NCBI RefSeq assembly: GCF_017873715.1
Contig: NZ_JAGGKM010000001.1
Coordinates: forward strand, 744,001 to 808,000
Direction of reading: 5' to 3'
Length of the DNA stretch: 64,000 nucleotides
DNA from: Cytobacillus luteolus
GTDB lineage: Bacteria; Bacillota; Bacilli; Bacillales; Bacillaceae_L
The notes under the pieces were generated by a model that saw only the letters and a program-made list of their open reading frames with translations, did no database searches and was not told the origin of the DNA. A program made the translations under genes and the position numbers. Below, piece by piece: positions 28,063 through 36,889 of the stretch. How positions within the stretch are numbered: the first letter of the stretch is position 1; each line of letters starts with the position of its first letter.

Positions 28063-28974
28063 TTATAGTTCTGTTGTTGAGAGGATGAGGTCTGTGTGGA
28101 TGTGTTTGGATTTTAGTGCTTTTTGTAGTGTTTCTAGTGATAGGTAATCGATTTTAAGTAATTGTCCATCTTTATTAAACAGATAGACATAAAAGTTTGT
28201 ATCAAGCTTGTTTAAGAATAGGTGTAAATTCGTTCCTGCTTTTTGAAGGTAGATGCTATCAAATTCGATGATACCAAGGAGATGTTTGCTATTTTTTATG
28301 GTATGCTCCATTCCCTCAAGAACTAATGCTTCATAGCCTTCTACGTCAATTTTAAAGAGAATTCGTTCTTTCTTCAGATTTGCTTCTTTTAAGAGGGAGT
28401 CCACAGTGATGGTTGGAACCACCTTTTTTTCAACTTTTTCAAAATTAAATGCATTACCTGATGATGTGCCGGACCAGTTTTTATCAATGTAAAAGGGGTG
28501 TGTTTGTTGTTCACGGTTGGTAGCAAATGCGTGTATGATGTTAAATTGTGACTTATTTGGATGATTCTCTAATGACTTGTCTATATAGTTTAACAGTTGT
28601 TCATTCGCTTCAATTCCATATATTTTTGTTGATTTTGGATATTTCACTGTAAACAGATATTCGCCGTAATTGACGCCAACATCAAGAACGATGGTGGGAG
28701 AAAAAGAATGGACAGAACTTACCCAAAACCTGGCCAAGCCCTCCTGAATCAGTCCATTACGAATGAGAAGCGCTCTTCCTCGGTTTTCTTCAGGGTTGAT
28801 ATGCAAATCAAAGGATGAAGGTAGCTTAATAGAAGAAGGTAACTTTTCAAAATGGATCGTTTTATATTTTATGAAGAGGCCTACATTTACGAGATGTTTC
28901 CATATTTTTGGGTACTTCGACCATACTTTAGTAACAATAGGCATTTCAACTAAGTTTCTATATAAATTACTCAT
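28063..28974 (-). CDS. FkbM-family SAM-dependent methyltransferase
   Basis: 303 residues. The ATG at 28974 has AAGGAGG 7 nt upstream. The SAM-binding motif I is VLDVGVNYGEYLFTV and motif II acidic residue follows in IYGIEANEQLL. The FkbM hallmark LFKIDVEGYEALVLEGMEHTI is intact. FkbM enzymes O-methylate sugars or polyketides, so a role on an envelope glycan is plausible given the divergent glycan operon, but this is inference. Confidence 0.88.
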   Translation of the reverse strand: MSNLYRNLVEMPIVTKVWSKYPKIWKHLVNVGLFIKYKTIHFEKLPSSIKLPSSFDLHINPEENRGRALLIRNGLIQEGLARFWVSSVHSFSPTIVLDVGVNYGEYLFTVKYPKSTKIYGIEANEQLLNYIDKSLENHPNKSQFNIIHAFATNREQQTHPFYIDKNWSGTSSGNAFNFEKVEKKVVPTITVDSLLKEANLKKERILFKIDVEGYEALVLEGMEHTIKNSKHLLGIIEFDSIYLQKAGTNLHLFLNKLDTNFYVYLFNKDGQLLKIDYLSLETLQKALKSKHIHTDLILSTTEL

Positions 28975-29212
28975 ATCCAAACCTCCTTATCCAAGTGTCT
29001 ACCTCTATCATAATGGGTGAATATGAATTCTACGTTAAGCTAATTTAAATTTTCAAACGTGTAAAACAATGCAGTTACGCGCACTAAATGTTTATTGTTA
29101 ATTTTCACTTAAACTCCTTTACTCTTCTCAAAAGAACTTTTACATAAGCTTCATACTCACATCACAAATGCTCGTTACAATAAAGGTAACTAAACGATAA
29201 GGAGTTACTAGA

Positions 29213-29740
29213 ATGATAACGAAATGGGTCAATCATTTGCATCAATGGGAATGTGGTTTGTTTCTTACATTAAACAGTCGTTTTGATCGTCAACATCTTA
29301 ATTTATTTTTTCGCCAAATCACTCATCTAGGTGGTGCTAGATTTACGATTATTATCACGATAGCCATTATTCTCATTTCATTTATGCCTTTGAAAATGTG
29401 GGCAATTGAAAGTGCCATCGCTCTTGCCACAAGCCATATGTTAGTGAGTATCATTAAGAAACTATATCCGAGGTCTCGTCCTTATCTATCTGTTTCACAT
29501 GCTAAAGTGGTGGATAACCCTTTAAAAGATCACTCTTTTCCATCAGGACATACGACAGCCATTTTTTCACTAATTACTCCTTATGTCATTCATTTCCCAA
29601 TCTTAGCAATCTTTCTATGTCCACTTGCCTTACTTGTGGGGGCTTCCCGTGTGTTCTTAGGACTACATTATCCCTCAGATGTATTGGTAGGCTCAATAAT
29701 AGGAACCGTATTTGGTATTTTAGTAGTCTTTCTTTTATAA
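29213..29740 (+). CDS. PAP2-family membrane phosphatase
   Basis: 175 residues, about five membrane helices. The three phosphatase motifs are complete: KKLYPRSRP (KxxxxxxRP type), FPSGH and SRVFLGLHYPSD (SRxxxxxHxxxD). Relatives are undecaprenyl-pyrophosphate or phosphatidylglycerophosphate/lipid phosphatases (BcrC, YodM). It is the first gene of a unit with a GT4 enzyme (32 bp to its start) and Ugd, which points to lipid or lipid-carrier dephosphorylation in glycan synthesis. Confidence 0.9.
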   Translation: MITKWVNHLHQWECGLFLTLNSRFDRQHLNLFFRQITHLGGARFTIIITIAIILISFMPLKMWAIESAIALATSHMLVSIIKKLYPRSRPYLSVSHAKVVDNPLKDHSFPSGHTTAIFSLITPYVIHFPILAIFLCPLALLVGASRVFLGLHYPSDVLVGSIIGTVFGILVVFLL

Positions 29741-29771
29741 AAATTGCTAAAAAATCATAGGAGGGAATTTG

Positions 29772-30929
29772 ATGAAAATTGCTATTTTTACTGATACTTT
29801 TACTCCTCAAGTGAATGGTGTAGCCCGTACCTTTCAGCGGTTTGTTGACTACCTGGATCAAAATAAAATTGAGTACCGCTTGTTCGTTCCAGAAGCTGAA
29901 GAAGAGGATCTCTATTCAAATCAAATCTTCAGGTTTAGTAGTCTTCCTTTTTTCCTATACCCAGAATGTAGATTGGCCCTCCCAAATGTTTTTCATATAA
30001 AAAAAGAATTAGAGCAATTTCAACCCGATCTTATTCACATTGCCACACCATTTAATATGGGATTAACTGGATTGTTTTTAGGGAAAAAGCTAAACATTCC
30101 GATTGTAGGCTCCTACCATACTCATTTTGATCGTTACTTAAAATACTATGATTTACAATTTCTTTCTAAATGGCTTTGGAGGTATATGAATTGGTTTCAT
30201 CGTTCTTTTCAAAAAACATTTGTGCCTTCATTTGAAACGAAGGCTGATGTTGAGCTGAATGGTTTTTCAACCGTACATATTTGGAGTAGGGGTGTTGATT
30301 GTGAAAAGTTTAATCCTTCCTACTCATGTCTTGGTGTTCGAGAAAAGTATGAGATAAAAGCTCCCTACATCGTTAGTTACGTTGGTCGATTAGCACCCGA
30401 AAAAGACATAGATGTATTAATGAATGCTGCAGAGCATTTACCGTTAGTGGCACAAAATAAAATCCATTGGCTCATAGCTGGAGACGGCCCATTGTATGAA
30501 GAGTTACAAAAATCAAAACCACCTAATATGACTTTCACGGGCTATTTAAAGGGAGATGAGTTGGCTGAAGTTTATTCAGTCTCAGATTTATTTGTGTTCC
30601 CATCAAGCACAGAAACGTTTGGAAATGTGGTGTTAGAAGCACATGCAAGTGGAACGGCAGTTGTTGGGGCAAGGGCAGGTGGTGTTCAAGAAATTATTCA
30701 ACATAACAAGACCGGTTTATTATGTGAGCCAGGCAATGTTGAGGAATTCTCCATTGCTATTAGTAAGCTAATTATGGACCCCACTCGAATGAAAGAGATG
30801 GGACTAAACGCAAGAAAGTATGCTAAAACACAGTCATGGGATTCAATTTTCACAAATTTGTTATTTCACTATGAGGAAGTTATCAACCCAAAACACGAGG
30901 TAACGAAGAGCAGAGTTATTAATCTGTGA
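29772..30929 (+). CDS. Glycosyltransferase family 4
   Basis: 385 residues, GT-B fold. The ATG at 29772 (GGAGGG 6 nt upstream) is preferred to the adjacent TTG. N-terminal acceptor domain starts MKIAIFTDTFTPQVNGVART. The C-terminal donor domain contains SYVGRLAPEKDIDVLM and the E-x7-E motif in STETFGNVVLEAH. The opening resembles MgtA-like transferases that make glycolipids in Gram-positives. The downstream ugd gene suggests UDP-glucuronate as donor; this is inferred. Confidence 0.9.
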   Translation: MKIAIFTDTFTPQVNGVARTFQRFVDYLDQNKIEYRLFVPEAEEEDLYSNQIFRFSSLPFFLYPECRLALPNVFHIKKELEQFQPDLIHIATPFNMGLTGLFLGKKLNIPIVGSYHTHFDRYLKYYDLQFLSKWLWRYMNWFHRSFQKTFVPSFETKADVELNGFSTVHIWSRGVDCEKFNPSYSCLGVREKYEIKAPYIVSYVGRLAPEKDIDVLMNAAEHLPLVAQNKIHWLIAGDGPLYEELQKSKPPNMTFTGYLKGDELAEVYSVSDLFVFPSSTETFGNVVLEAHASGTAVVGARAGGVQEIIQHNKTGLLCEPGNVEEFSIAISKLIMDPTRMKEMGLNARKYAKTQSWDSIFTNLLFHYEEVINPKHEVTKSRVINL

Positions 30930-30947
30930 GTGGAGGTGAGAGAGCAT

Positions 30948-32273
30948 ATGAGAAAAATTGCGATCGTTGGAACAGGCTACGTGGGCTTAGTAACCGGAGT
31001 GTGTTTAGCCGAGATAGGGCATCAGGTTACATGTATTGATAATAATGTTGATAAAATTGCAACATTACTAGATGGAAAATCACCGATTTATGAACCAGGT
31101 TTAGAAAAATTGATTCATAGAAATATGGCTGAAAAACGTTTGGAGTTTACAACGAATCACCGTGAGGCATTTTTTAAGGTGGAAGTAATTTACCTTGCAG
31201 TTGGAACTCCACAAAATAGAGACGGATCCGCCAATTTGGATTGCATTTTTCAAGCTGCCCGGGAAATAAGTGAACATGTCTCGGGTGAAATCGTTGTAGT
31301 TGTAAAAAGTACGGTACCAGTTGGAACGAATGATAAAATTAAACAAAGTATTGAGGAAAATGCACTGAGTCCATTGAAGGTGGATGTCGTGTCAAACCCT
31401 GAATTTTTAAGGGAAGGTCATGCAATCTATGATACATTTCACGGAGATAGAATAGTAATCGGTTCATCAAGTAAGAGAGCTGCTGCAATCATCGCAGAAA
31501 TCAATGAACCTTTTAACATACCAATCATTCATACTGATGTGAGAAGTGCGGAAATGATTAAATATGCATCGAATGCTTTTCTCGCCACAAAAATTAGTTT
31601 TATTAATGAGATTTCAACCATTTGTGAAAAAGTTGGGGCAAATATCGAGGATGTAGCTTATGGAATGGGGCAGGACTCTAGGATAGGCTCACAATTTTTA
31701 AAAGCGGGAATAGGCTACGGTGGATCTTGTTTTCCAAAGGACACAAAGGCGCTGGTCCAAATTGCAGGAAATGTAAAGCATACATTTGATCTATTAGAGT
31801 CTGTCATTCGAATCAACAACCACCAACAGTTAAAGCTTGTTGAAAAAGCATTACTCCGATTTGGAAGTTTAAAAGGGATGAGGGTGGCAATACTTGGTTT
31901 AGCTTTTAAACCAAACACGGATGATGTGCGTGAGGCGGCATCAATTGTTTTGGTGGAACGCCTTCTTGAAGAGGGGGGACGGATTACAGTTTATGATCCT
32001 GTTGCGATGGATAATGCTAGAAAAATATTGATGAATGAAGTGAATTATGCAGATAGTTTAAGAGAGGCTTTGTATCAAGCAGATATGGCATTGATTGTGA
32101 CCGAGTGGGATGAAATTAAGGAGTTCCCTCTTGAAGAGTTTGAAAAGTTAATGGCTACTCCCATTATTTTTGATGGTCGTAATTGTTATCGTCTTGAAGA
32201 TATCGAACAATACGCAATTGAATATCATTCAATTGGTCGTGCAATGATAAAGGCCACGCAACTAACATCGTAA
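30948..32273 (+). CDS. ugd: UDP-glucose 6-dehydrogenase
   Basis: 441 residues. The ATG at 30948 has GGAGGTGAG upstream; the frame opens 6 codons earlier next to the stop of the GT4 gene. NAD site GTGYVGLVTGVCLAEIGH; catalytic Cys in GYGGSCFPKDTKAL; C-terminal UDP-binding domain with AILGLAFKPNTDDVREA. It oxidises UDP-glucose to UDP-glucuronate with two NAD+. As the third gene of the PAP2-GT4-ugd unit it probably supplies glucuronate to a surface glycan or glycolipid (TuaD-like role). Confidence 0.95.
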   Translation: MRKIAIVGTGYVGLVTGVCLAEIGHQVTCIDNNVDKIATLLDGKSPIYEPGLEKLIHRNMAEKRLEFTTNHREAFFKVEVIYLAVGTPQNRDGSANLDCIFQAAREISEHVSGEIVVVVKSTVPVGTNDKIKQSIEENALSPLKVDVVSNPEFLREGHAIYDTFHGDRIVIGSSSKRAAAIIAEINEPFNIPIIHTDVRSAEMIKYASNAFLATKISFINEISTICEKVGANIEDVAYGMGQDSRIGSQFLKAGIGYGGSCFPKDTKALVQIAGNVKHTFDLLESVIRINNHQQLKLVEKALLRFGSLKGMRVAILGLAFKPNTDDVREAASIVLVERLLEEGGRITVYDPVAMDNARKILMNEVNYADSLREALYQADMALIVTEWDEIKEFPLEEFEKLMATPIIFDGRNCYRLEDIEQYAIEYHSIGRAMIKATQLTS

Positions 32274-32297
32274 AGTGTTAGCTGCGAGGCCTTTTTA
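32250..32297 (+). terminator. Intrinsic terminator at the end of ugd
   Basis: AAGGCC...TAACA inside the last codons of ugd pairs with TGTTAGC...GGCC, followed by TTTTT. The stem overlaps the stop codon. Confidence 0.78.
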
Positions 32298-32304
32298 AAT
32301 ACTT

Positions 32305-32544
32305 CTATTTAACATCAGTGGATTTAATAAGTTTGATGGAAGCCGCTAATTCCCTTGCATCTTCCATATCATTTACCATGTTTCCATTTTTAATATCCAT
32401 TTTAGACTTATTATTATTTTCTTTTTCACGGTTCTTTTTCGCTAATGGTGACTCTAGTTTTTTCTTATCAAGGTAATCATCGATCTGACCAGAGCCCAAT
32501 CCCTCATTAATCATCTCATCAATTTGTTTTTTCTTCTCTGTCAT
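32305..32544 (-). CDS. Small charged hypothetical protein, 79 aa
   Basis: Very hydrophilic and lysine/asparagine-rich: MTEKKKQIDEMINEGLGSGQ, then a KKNREKENNNKSK stretch and a helical end. No membrane segment or Cys. It is convergent with ugd. The start follows AGGAGAGTGATAGGATC. No family recognised; codon use is like that of the neighbours. Confidence 0.6.
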   Translation of the reverse strand: MTEKKKQIDEMINEGLGSGQIDDYLDKKKLESPLAKKNREKENNNKSKMDIKNGNMVNDMEDARELAASIKLIKSTDVK

Positions 32545-32621
32545 GATCCTATCACTCTCCTTACTATAATAGATACCCGAATTACCGAAAGCTAAACATA
32601 ATTTTGTATTTTGTGTCTTTT

Positions 32622-32712
32622 GGGGCCAGACCCCCGGCGCGTTAAAGCTTTAAAGTGACGGGGGTCAGGCCCCCGGTGCGTTAATGCGTTACTATGGTGG
32701 GGGTCAGGCCCC
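32622..32712. repeat. Palindromic repeat copy 12, tandem double unit
   Basis: Two units share the middle arm GGGGGTCAGGCCCCC; the left arm carries one change (GGGGCCAGACCCCC). It lies between divergent starts, ending 38 bp before the DUF2161 gene, so promoter elements of that gene must lie in or right after it. Confidence 0.93.
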
Positions 32713-32749
32713 ATGTTTTTGTGATAGAATAATAGGTAGAGTTTTGTTA

Positions 32750-33493
32750 ATGGATGGTGTACGTATGCAGGAGAAGAGGAAGTTAAAAGAGGTAGATTTA
32801 TATAAGCCGGTACAGCAGTACTTTTCGAAGGAAGGGTATGATGTGTATGGTGAGGTGAAGGATTGTGATATCGTTGCTGAAAAAGGGGAGGACTTGGTCG
32901 TTATCGAGTTGAAGCTAACCCTTAGTGTTGATCTACTTGTACAGGCTGCGAAACGTCAGAAGTTAACGGACCAAGTGTATATCGCGATTCCAAAGCCGAA
33001 GTACCGAATTCCAAGTAAGCGTTGGACAGATTTGTGTCATTTAATCCGAAGATTGGAATTGGGCTTAATCGTCGTATCTTTTACTGGAAATCGTAAGAAG
33101 ACAGAGATTATTATACATCCAACTCCATTTGACCGTCCAAAGAGCATGAGGCAGAATAGGAAAAAAAGAGAATCAATCGTTAAAGAAATCAGTGGGAGAA
33201 GTGCTGATTATAATATAGGTGGCAGTACAAAAACAAAAATCATGACAGCATATAAAGAAAACTGCATTCAAATCGCAAGTTATCTTGACCACTTTGGCCA
33301 ATTAGCCCCAAAAGATTTGGTCAAAATGGGAACTGGAGATAAGACCTCGTCTATTTTAACGAAAAATTATTATGGGTGGTTTGACCGAATAAAAAGAGGG
33401 ATATATCAAATTAGTGATAAAGGAAAGCTAGAGCTAAAGGAATTTCCTGACCTTGTTACGTACTATCTTGAAAAATTGGACAAGGAAAAATAA
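32750..33493 (+). CDS. DUF2161 protein with PD-(D/E)xK nuclease-like core
   Basis: 247 residues from the ATG at 32750; an ATG at 32765 is equally possible, and upstream in-frame sequence lies in the palindromic repeat. The core GYDVYGEVKDCDIVAEKGEDLVVIELKL has the D ... ExK arrangement of the PD-(D/E)xK phosphodiesterase fold. The C-terminal third (SYLDHFGQLAPKDLVKMG, FDRIKRGIYQISDKG) looks like a winged helix. DUF2161 proteins are common in bacilli; their substrate is not known to me. Confidence 0.82.
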   Translation: MDGVRMQEKRKLKEVDLYKPVQQYFSKEGYDVYGEVKDCDIVAEKGEDLVVIELKLTLSVDLLVQAAKRQKLTDQVYIAIPKPKYRIPSKRWTDLCHLIRRLELGLIVVSFTGNRKKTEIIIHPTPFDRPKSMRQNRKKRESIVKEISGRSADYNIGGSTKTKIMTAYKENCIQIASYLDHFGQLAPKDLVKMGTGDKTSSILTKNYYGWFDRIKRGIYQISDKGKLELKEFPDLVTYYLEKLDKEK

Positions 33494-33550
33494 AGGAAAA
33501 ATCGAGTTCCTTCCCGAATTAAATGGTATTAATTTAAAGGGGAAGTTGTA

Positions 33551-34009
33551 ATGAACAAAAGACACGAGATTTTATTCAACCAATTAGAAACTTACCGGAG
33601 CTATGTAGTAGGGGTAGCAGGAACTGTAACTGCCGAACAAGCAGAGATAATCCCTAACGGCTTCAAAAACAATGTAAGATGGAACCTTGGTCACATTTAT
33701 CTTGATCAATTTTTATGGATTCAAGCAGTGACAAAAGAAAAAGCTCCTGTTCCGGAACTGTTTAATGGCTGGTTTGGATATGGAACATCTCCAGATAATT
33801 TTACAGACGAAACACCTTCATTCGAAGAATTACTAGAGTTGTTGAAAGGTCAGCCTACTCAAATAAAACAATTATATGGTGAAAAACTCGAAGAAGAATT
33901 CGCTCCAACGGAAATGGGAATGCACACGATAGAACAAGTGTTAACCCGTACAATCTTCCATGAAGGGATGCATTTACAGACCATCCTTGACCTGAAAAAA
34001 CTATTGTAA
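33551..34009 (+). CDS. DinB-like (YfiT/DinB) metal-binding four-helix protein
   Basis: 152 residues. The DinB_2 layout has three metal-ligand histidines: NLGHIYLDQFLW, then FHEGMHLQTILDL at the end with two His. Four long helices. Family members use a metal and often bacillithiol; some are transferases. AAGGGGAAG precedes the ATG. Close spacing (57 bp) to the DUF2161 gene allows cotranscription. Confidence 0.87.
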   Translation: MNKRHEILFNQLETYRSYVVGVAGTVTAEQAEIIPNGFKNNVRWNLGHIYLDQFLWIQAVTKEKAPVPELFNGWFGYGTSPDNFTDETPSFEELLELLKGQPTQIKQLYGEKLEEEFAPTEMGMHTIEQVLTRTIFHEGMHLQTILDLKKLL

Positions 34010-34014
34010 TGATT

Positions 34015-34066
34015 GGGGCCTGACCCTCAGTGTGTTAACGCTTTAACGCACCGGGGGTCAGGCCCC
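34015..34066. repeat. Palindromic repeat copy 13
   Basis: One base change in the left arm (GGGGCCTGACCCTC); centre GTGTTAACGCTTTAACGC. It exactly fills the 59-bp gap between convergent DinB-like and acetyltransferase genes. Confidence 0.95.
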
Positions 34067-34068
34067 AT

Positions 34069-34593
34069 TTATTTTAGAAGAGAGTATACATTGGTATCGT
34101 GTGGCATTCCATTTTGATACATATAGTTTCGGAGAATGCCTTCTTTTTCAAAGCCAAGCTTTAGTAATAGTTCATTTGAAGCTTTATTGTCAATGAAAAC
34201 GATAGCACCGATACGAGTCAATTCTAATTCAGTAAAACCGTATGAGATTACTTTTGAAACCACCTCAGTAGCGTAGCCTTTACGCCAGTGGTCAGGATGC
34301 AGTTCGTAGCCAATTTCTGCTCGTTTGTGCTTTGAAGACCAAGCGTTAAAGCCGATGGTTCCTATGAGTGTACTTGTTCCTTTTATTTGTATTCCCCATC
34401 GAATTCCACGATTCTCTTTGTAGTTCTTATCGAAAAATTCAACGAACTGGTGCGCTTGTTCTTTAGTAGTTAATGGTTCTTGCCCATAATACCGCGTAAC
34501 TTCTTCATTAGAAAAGCAGTCAAAGATATTTTCGGCATCTTCCTGTTTTATCTCTCTTAGTTCTAGTCTCTCCGTTTCTAAAATAGGAAACAT
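34069..34593 (-). CDS. GNAT N-acetyltransferase (RimJ/RimL-like)
   Basis: 174 residues starting FPILETERLELREIKQEDAE. The acetyl-CoA loop is HPDHWRKGYATEVVSKVI and the following strand LTRIGAIVFIDNKASNELL. This is the ribosomal-protein-type GNAT branch, which in bacilli acetylates proteins or small amines. AAGGGAG lies before the ATG. Confidence 0.9.
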   Translation of the reverse strand: MFPILETERLELREIKQEDAENIFDCFSNEEVTRYYGQEPLTTKEQAHQFVEFFDKNYKENRGIRWGIQIKGTSTLIGTIGFNAWSSKHKRAEIGYELHPDHWRKGYATEVVSKVISYGFTELELTRIGAIVFIDNKASNELLLKLGFEKEGILRNYMYQNGMPHDTNVYSLLK

Positions 34594-34743
34594 TTTGACA
34601 CTCCCTTTAATCGCTTGATAGTACTATTGTTCAAGAAATGTAGATTAAATTCCTTTTTATTATTGGGAGAAAAATACATGAACTAAATAAAATAAAGTGT
34701 TATTGTAGTTAATAGTGAGGTCGGGAAGGAGGAACTAAAGTAA

Positions 34744-35376
34744 ATGGATATCATCTTCATCATTTTATTTTTACTGGGAAGTTATTACTTATTACACTAT
34801 CGTTTAAATTTAAGAAAAGCAGCGGAAACTTCAAAGAATGCACTGTATCCCATAACGGAGGATGAGTTTAGTAGCATCCTTTTGCCGAATGAGTATAAGG
34901 AAATGGAACCTTTGACGAAAGGAACAAAATCATATCAATATGTAAAGTGGGGGACATGGGTAGCCCTTTTCCTATTGGTAGTTTTATTATGGCTAGTCTT
35001 AACAACAGACTGGTTTGAATCATCTGCATTTACTGTTGTGTATTTATTTATAGCTATTATTACAGCAATCAGGCATAGGGGGAATCTATTTATCCTTCCA
35101 AAAGGCTTGATCTTAAATGGAAAATACTACTCTACGAATCAAATAAAGTACTTTGAAACAGAGCAAATTATTAAATGGCATGAGCTATATGGGCTCCATT
35201 CAAGAATTAACAACGCCTATAAACTATCATTTAAAGTAAGGAATAACTTTTTTCAGCCTGGTTTCGTCGTTATTGAGGATAAGATTCACCTCGAACGTAT
35301 AGCCACATTACTTAAAGAGCTTGATATTCCTGAAAAAACAAACATACAAAAAGGGCCTGACACCTCTTTGCGTTAA
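34744..35376 (+). CDS. Hypothetical membrane protein, C-terminus rewritten by repeat
   Basis: 210 residues. An N-terminal helix (IIFIILFLLGSYYLLHY) and two further helices (about 78-96 and 100-113) precede a cytoplasmic beta-rich region (LFILPKGLILNGKYYSTNQI ... ERIATLLKELDIPEKT), which resembles bacterial PH-like folds. The last residues KGPDTSLR and the stop codon lie within the palindromic repeat that starts at 35353. GGAGG is 11 nt before the ATG. Family not recognised. Confidence 0.68.
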   Translation: MDIIFIILFLLGSYYLLHYRLNLRKAAETSKNALYPITEDEFSSILLPNEYKEMEPLTKGTKSYQYVKWGTWVALFLLVVLLWLVLTTDWFESSAFTVVYLFIAIITAIRHRGNLFILPKGLILNGKYYSTNQIKYFETEQIIKWHELYGLHSRINNAYKLSFKVRNNFFQPGFVVIEDKIHLERIATLLKELDIPEKTNIQKGPDTSLR

Positions 35377-35415
35377 CACTTTAACGGACTGGGGGTCAGG
35401 CCCCACAAGACATAT
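35353..35415. repeat. Palindromic repeat copy 14, inside the end of the membrane-protein gene
   Basis: The left arm is worn (GGGCCTGACACCTC) but the right arm is intact. The outer motif GACATATTTA overlaps the lipoprotein stop codon on the other side. Confidence 0.92.
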
Positions 35416-36198
35416 TTACATCATATTTTCAACTTGACCGTTTTGTTTATTGACGATGTACCAGCCGATGGTTGCTGTGTGGCTTTCTTTTTCGGTTGTG
35501 ACGATATCATATACATGTATCACGTAATTACCTTCTTGATCATGATGGTCAAACTCTACAATTGTTGATGAGTCGGTACTTATATCGAGTTGTTGTCTGA
35601 CTATTGATACGGCAATCTCTTTTGTTATAGCCTCTTGATTTTTCTCGTTTTCATGATCAAGGTGTTCAATATCAATTGAATCGACGATCCACTTTTTCTC
35701 AGTAAAAGATAGGTTGAAAATCATATTTACATAACCTAGGAGTTCATTGTTTCTTTCTTGAATGAGTCTATAATTCCTTTCATCTACATTAACAAGGGAA
35801 TATTCTTTGTCTTGAACAAACCAGGTTGGTGAATCCATTGCTTTTAAAATAATCTTACCATTCTCTTCTCTAAAGTAAGTCTCCGCATACCACTCTGCTA
35901 ATTCTTTAGACATGGTTGACTGAAAGTGGACCATTACCTCGTCTATTGAAGAGAAGTTTAATAACCTACCTTTTTTATCCCTTTTTTCAACAAGTTTCAT
36001 AAAAGACTCTTTATAATTGCTCATAATTTGTTCTGCGTCTGGATTAGGAACTGTATTATTTGTTTCCTCATCTTGAATTTCTTGGATATCTCTTTCTTCT
36101 TCTATATTATTATCCTGCTTAGATGTTGCGCTTTCCTCACTATTGGAACAGGAAGTAAGCAAGATAGAAGTGAGAACAAGTACAATTGGTTTACGCAT
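35416..36198 (-). CDS. Hypothetical lipoprotein
   Basis: 260 residues. Signal peptide RKPIVLVLTSILLTSCSN with lipobox LTSC (Cys17). An acidic, low-complexity linker (about 20-55) is followed by two globular parts; the last (VSIVRQQLDISTDSSTIVEF ... TIGWYIVNKQNGQVENMM) has the ending of a PepSY-like or YpmB-like domain. Surface-attached; function unknown. AAAGGAG precedes the ATG. Confidence 0.78.
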   Translation of the reverse strand: MRKPIVLVLTSILLTSCSNSEESATSKQDNNIEEERDIQEIQDEETNNTVPNPDAEQIMSNYKESFMKLVEKRDKKGRLLNFSSIDEVMVHFQSTMSKELAEWYAETYFREENGKIILKAMDSPTWFVQDKEYSLVNVDERNYRLIQERNNELLGYVNMIFNLSFTEKKWIVDSIDIEHLDHENEKNQEAITKEIAVSIVRQQLDISTDSSTIVEFDHHDQEGNYVIHVYDIVTTEKESHTATIGWYIVNKQNGQVENMM

Positions 36199-36300
36199 AA
36201 TGTAGCTCCTTTCCTGATGGGCTATTACTACATTACCACTTTTTAATGATTGTAAACTAAAATGATTGTCTGCATCTGTGTTAGATATTGAACTATAAAC

Positions 36301-36341
36301 AAAAAGCTAGAACTCATTGATTCATTGAGTTCTAGCTTTTT
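36301..36341 (-). terminator. Intrinsic terminator after the Lrp-like gene
   Basis: AAAAAGCTAGAACTCA pairs with TGAGTTCTAGCTTTTT. The stem also overlaps the last codons of the Lrp-like gene. Confidence 0.87.
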
Positions 36342-36769
36342 AGTTTTAATTGAGTTTCAAGTTTTGAAAAAATAAAATGTGTCACAGTTGATGCATAAGG
36401 TGCAACTGTATTGATAAATTCCTCAGCCTTTGAAAAATTTTCGAATTGAAGTTTAACCATATAACAGGCATTGCCCGCGATACGGTAACAGAACTCTACG
36501 TTAGGAAGCTTCTCAATTAGCTTTTTAAAAGATTGATAGTCACCATTTTTCACTGTAGCCTCTACAATGCATTCAATGGGATAACCTACCTTTTCATAGT
36601 CAATTTCAAGTGTGTATCTTTTTATGATACCAAATGACTCCATTTGTCTAACTCTTTCAGTAACAGAAGGGGAGGATAGATTAATTCTTCTACCAAGCTC
36701 ACTCATCGACAATCGGCTATTTTCTTTTAATTCATCAATTATTTTACGATCAATTTCATCTATTTTCAT
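36332..36769 (-). CDS. Lrp/AsnC-family transcription regulator
   Basis: 145 residues. N-terminal HTH (IDEIDRKIIDELKENSRLSM, SELGRRINLSSPSVTERVRQ) and a C-terminal RAM effector domain with the GNACYMVKLQF strand. These regulators sense amino acids and form octamers. It is divergent from the AhpD-like gene, and a perfect 8-8-8 dyad sits between them, which suggests joint control and self-regulation. Confidence 0.92.
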   Translation of the reverse strand: MKIDEIDRKIIDELKENSRLSMSELGRRINLSSPSVTERVRQMESFGIIKRYTLEIDYEKVGYPIECIVEATVKNGDYQSFKKLIEKLPNVEFCYRIAGNACYMVKLQFENFSKAEEFINTVAPYASTVTHFIFSKLETQLKLKS

Positions 36770-36799
36770 TTTTAAAGTAAATCTCCTTATTGGATTAAA

Positions 36800-36823
36800 T
36801 TTTACTATTATTATTTAGTAAAA
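36800..36823. promoter_or_regulatory. Perfect dyad between Lrp-like and AhpD-like genes
   Basis: TTTTACTA - 8 nt - TAGTAAAA. The arms are perfectly complementary and sit 31 bp from the lrp-like start. Likely operator of the Lrp-like regulator. Confidence 0.65.
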
Positions 36824-36889
36824 TGTTATGTATTTAATGTGAAATGTAATTGGAAATCTTTATCCTTAATATACAAGGAGGAGATATTT

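Noticed and set aside
32684-32749. Upstream extension of the DUF2161 frame
   Set aside because: The first part is translated from the right arm of the palindromic repeat and has no ribosome site, so a start at 32750 or 32765 was taken.
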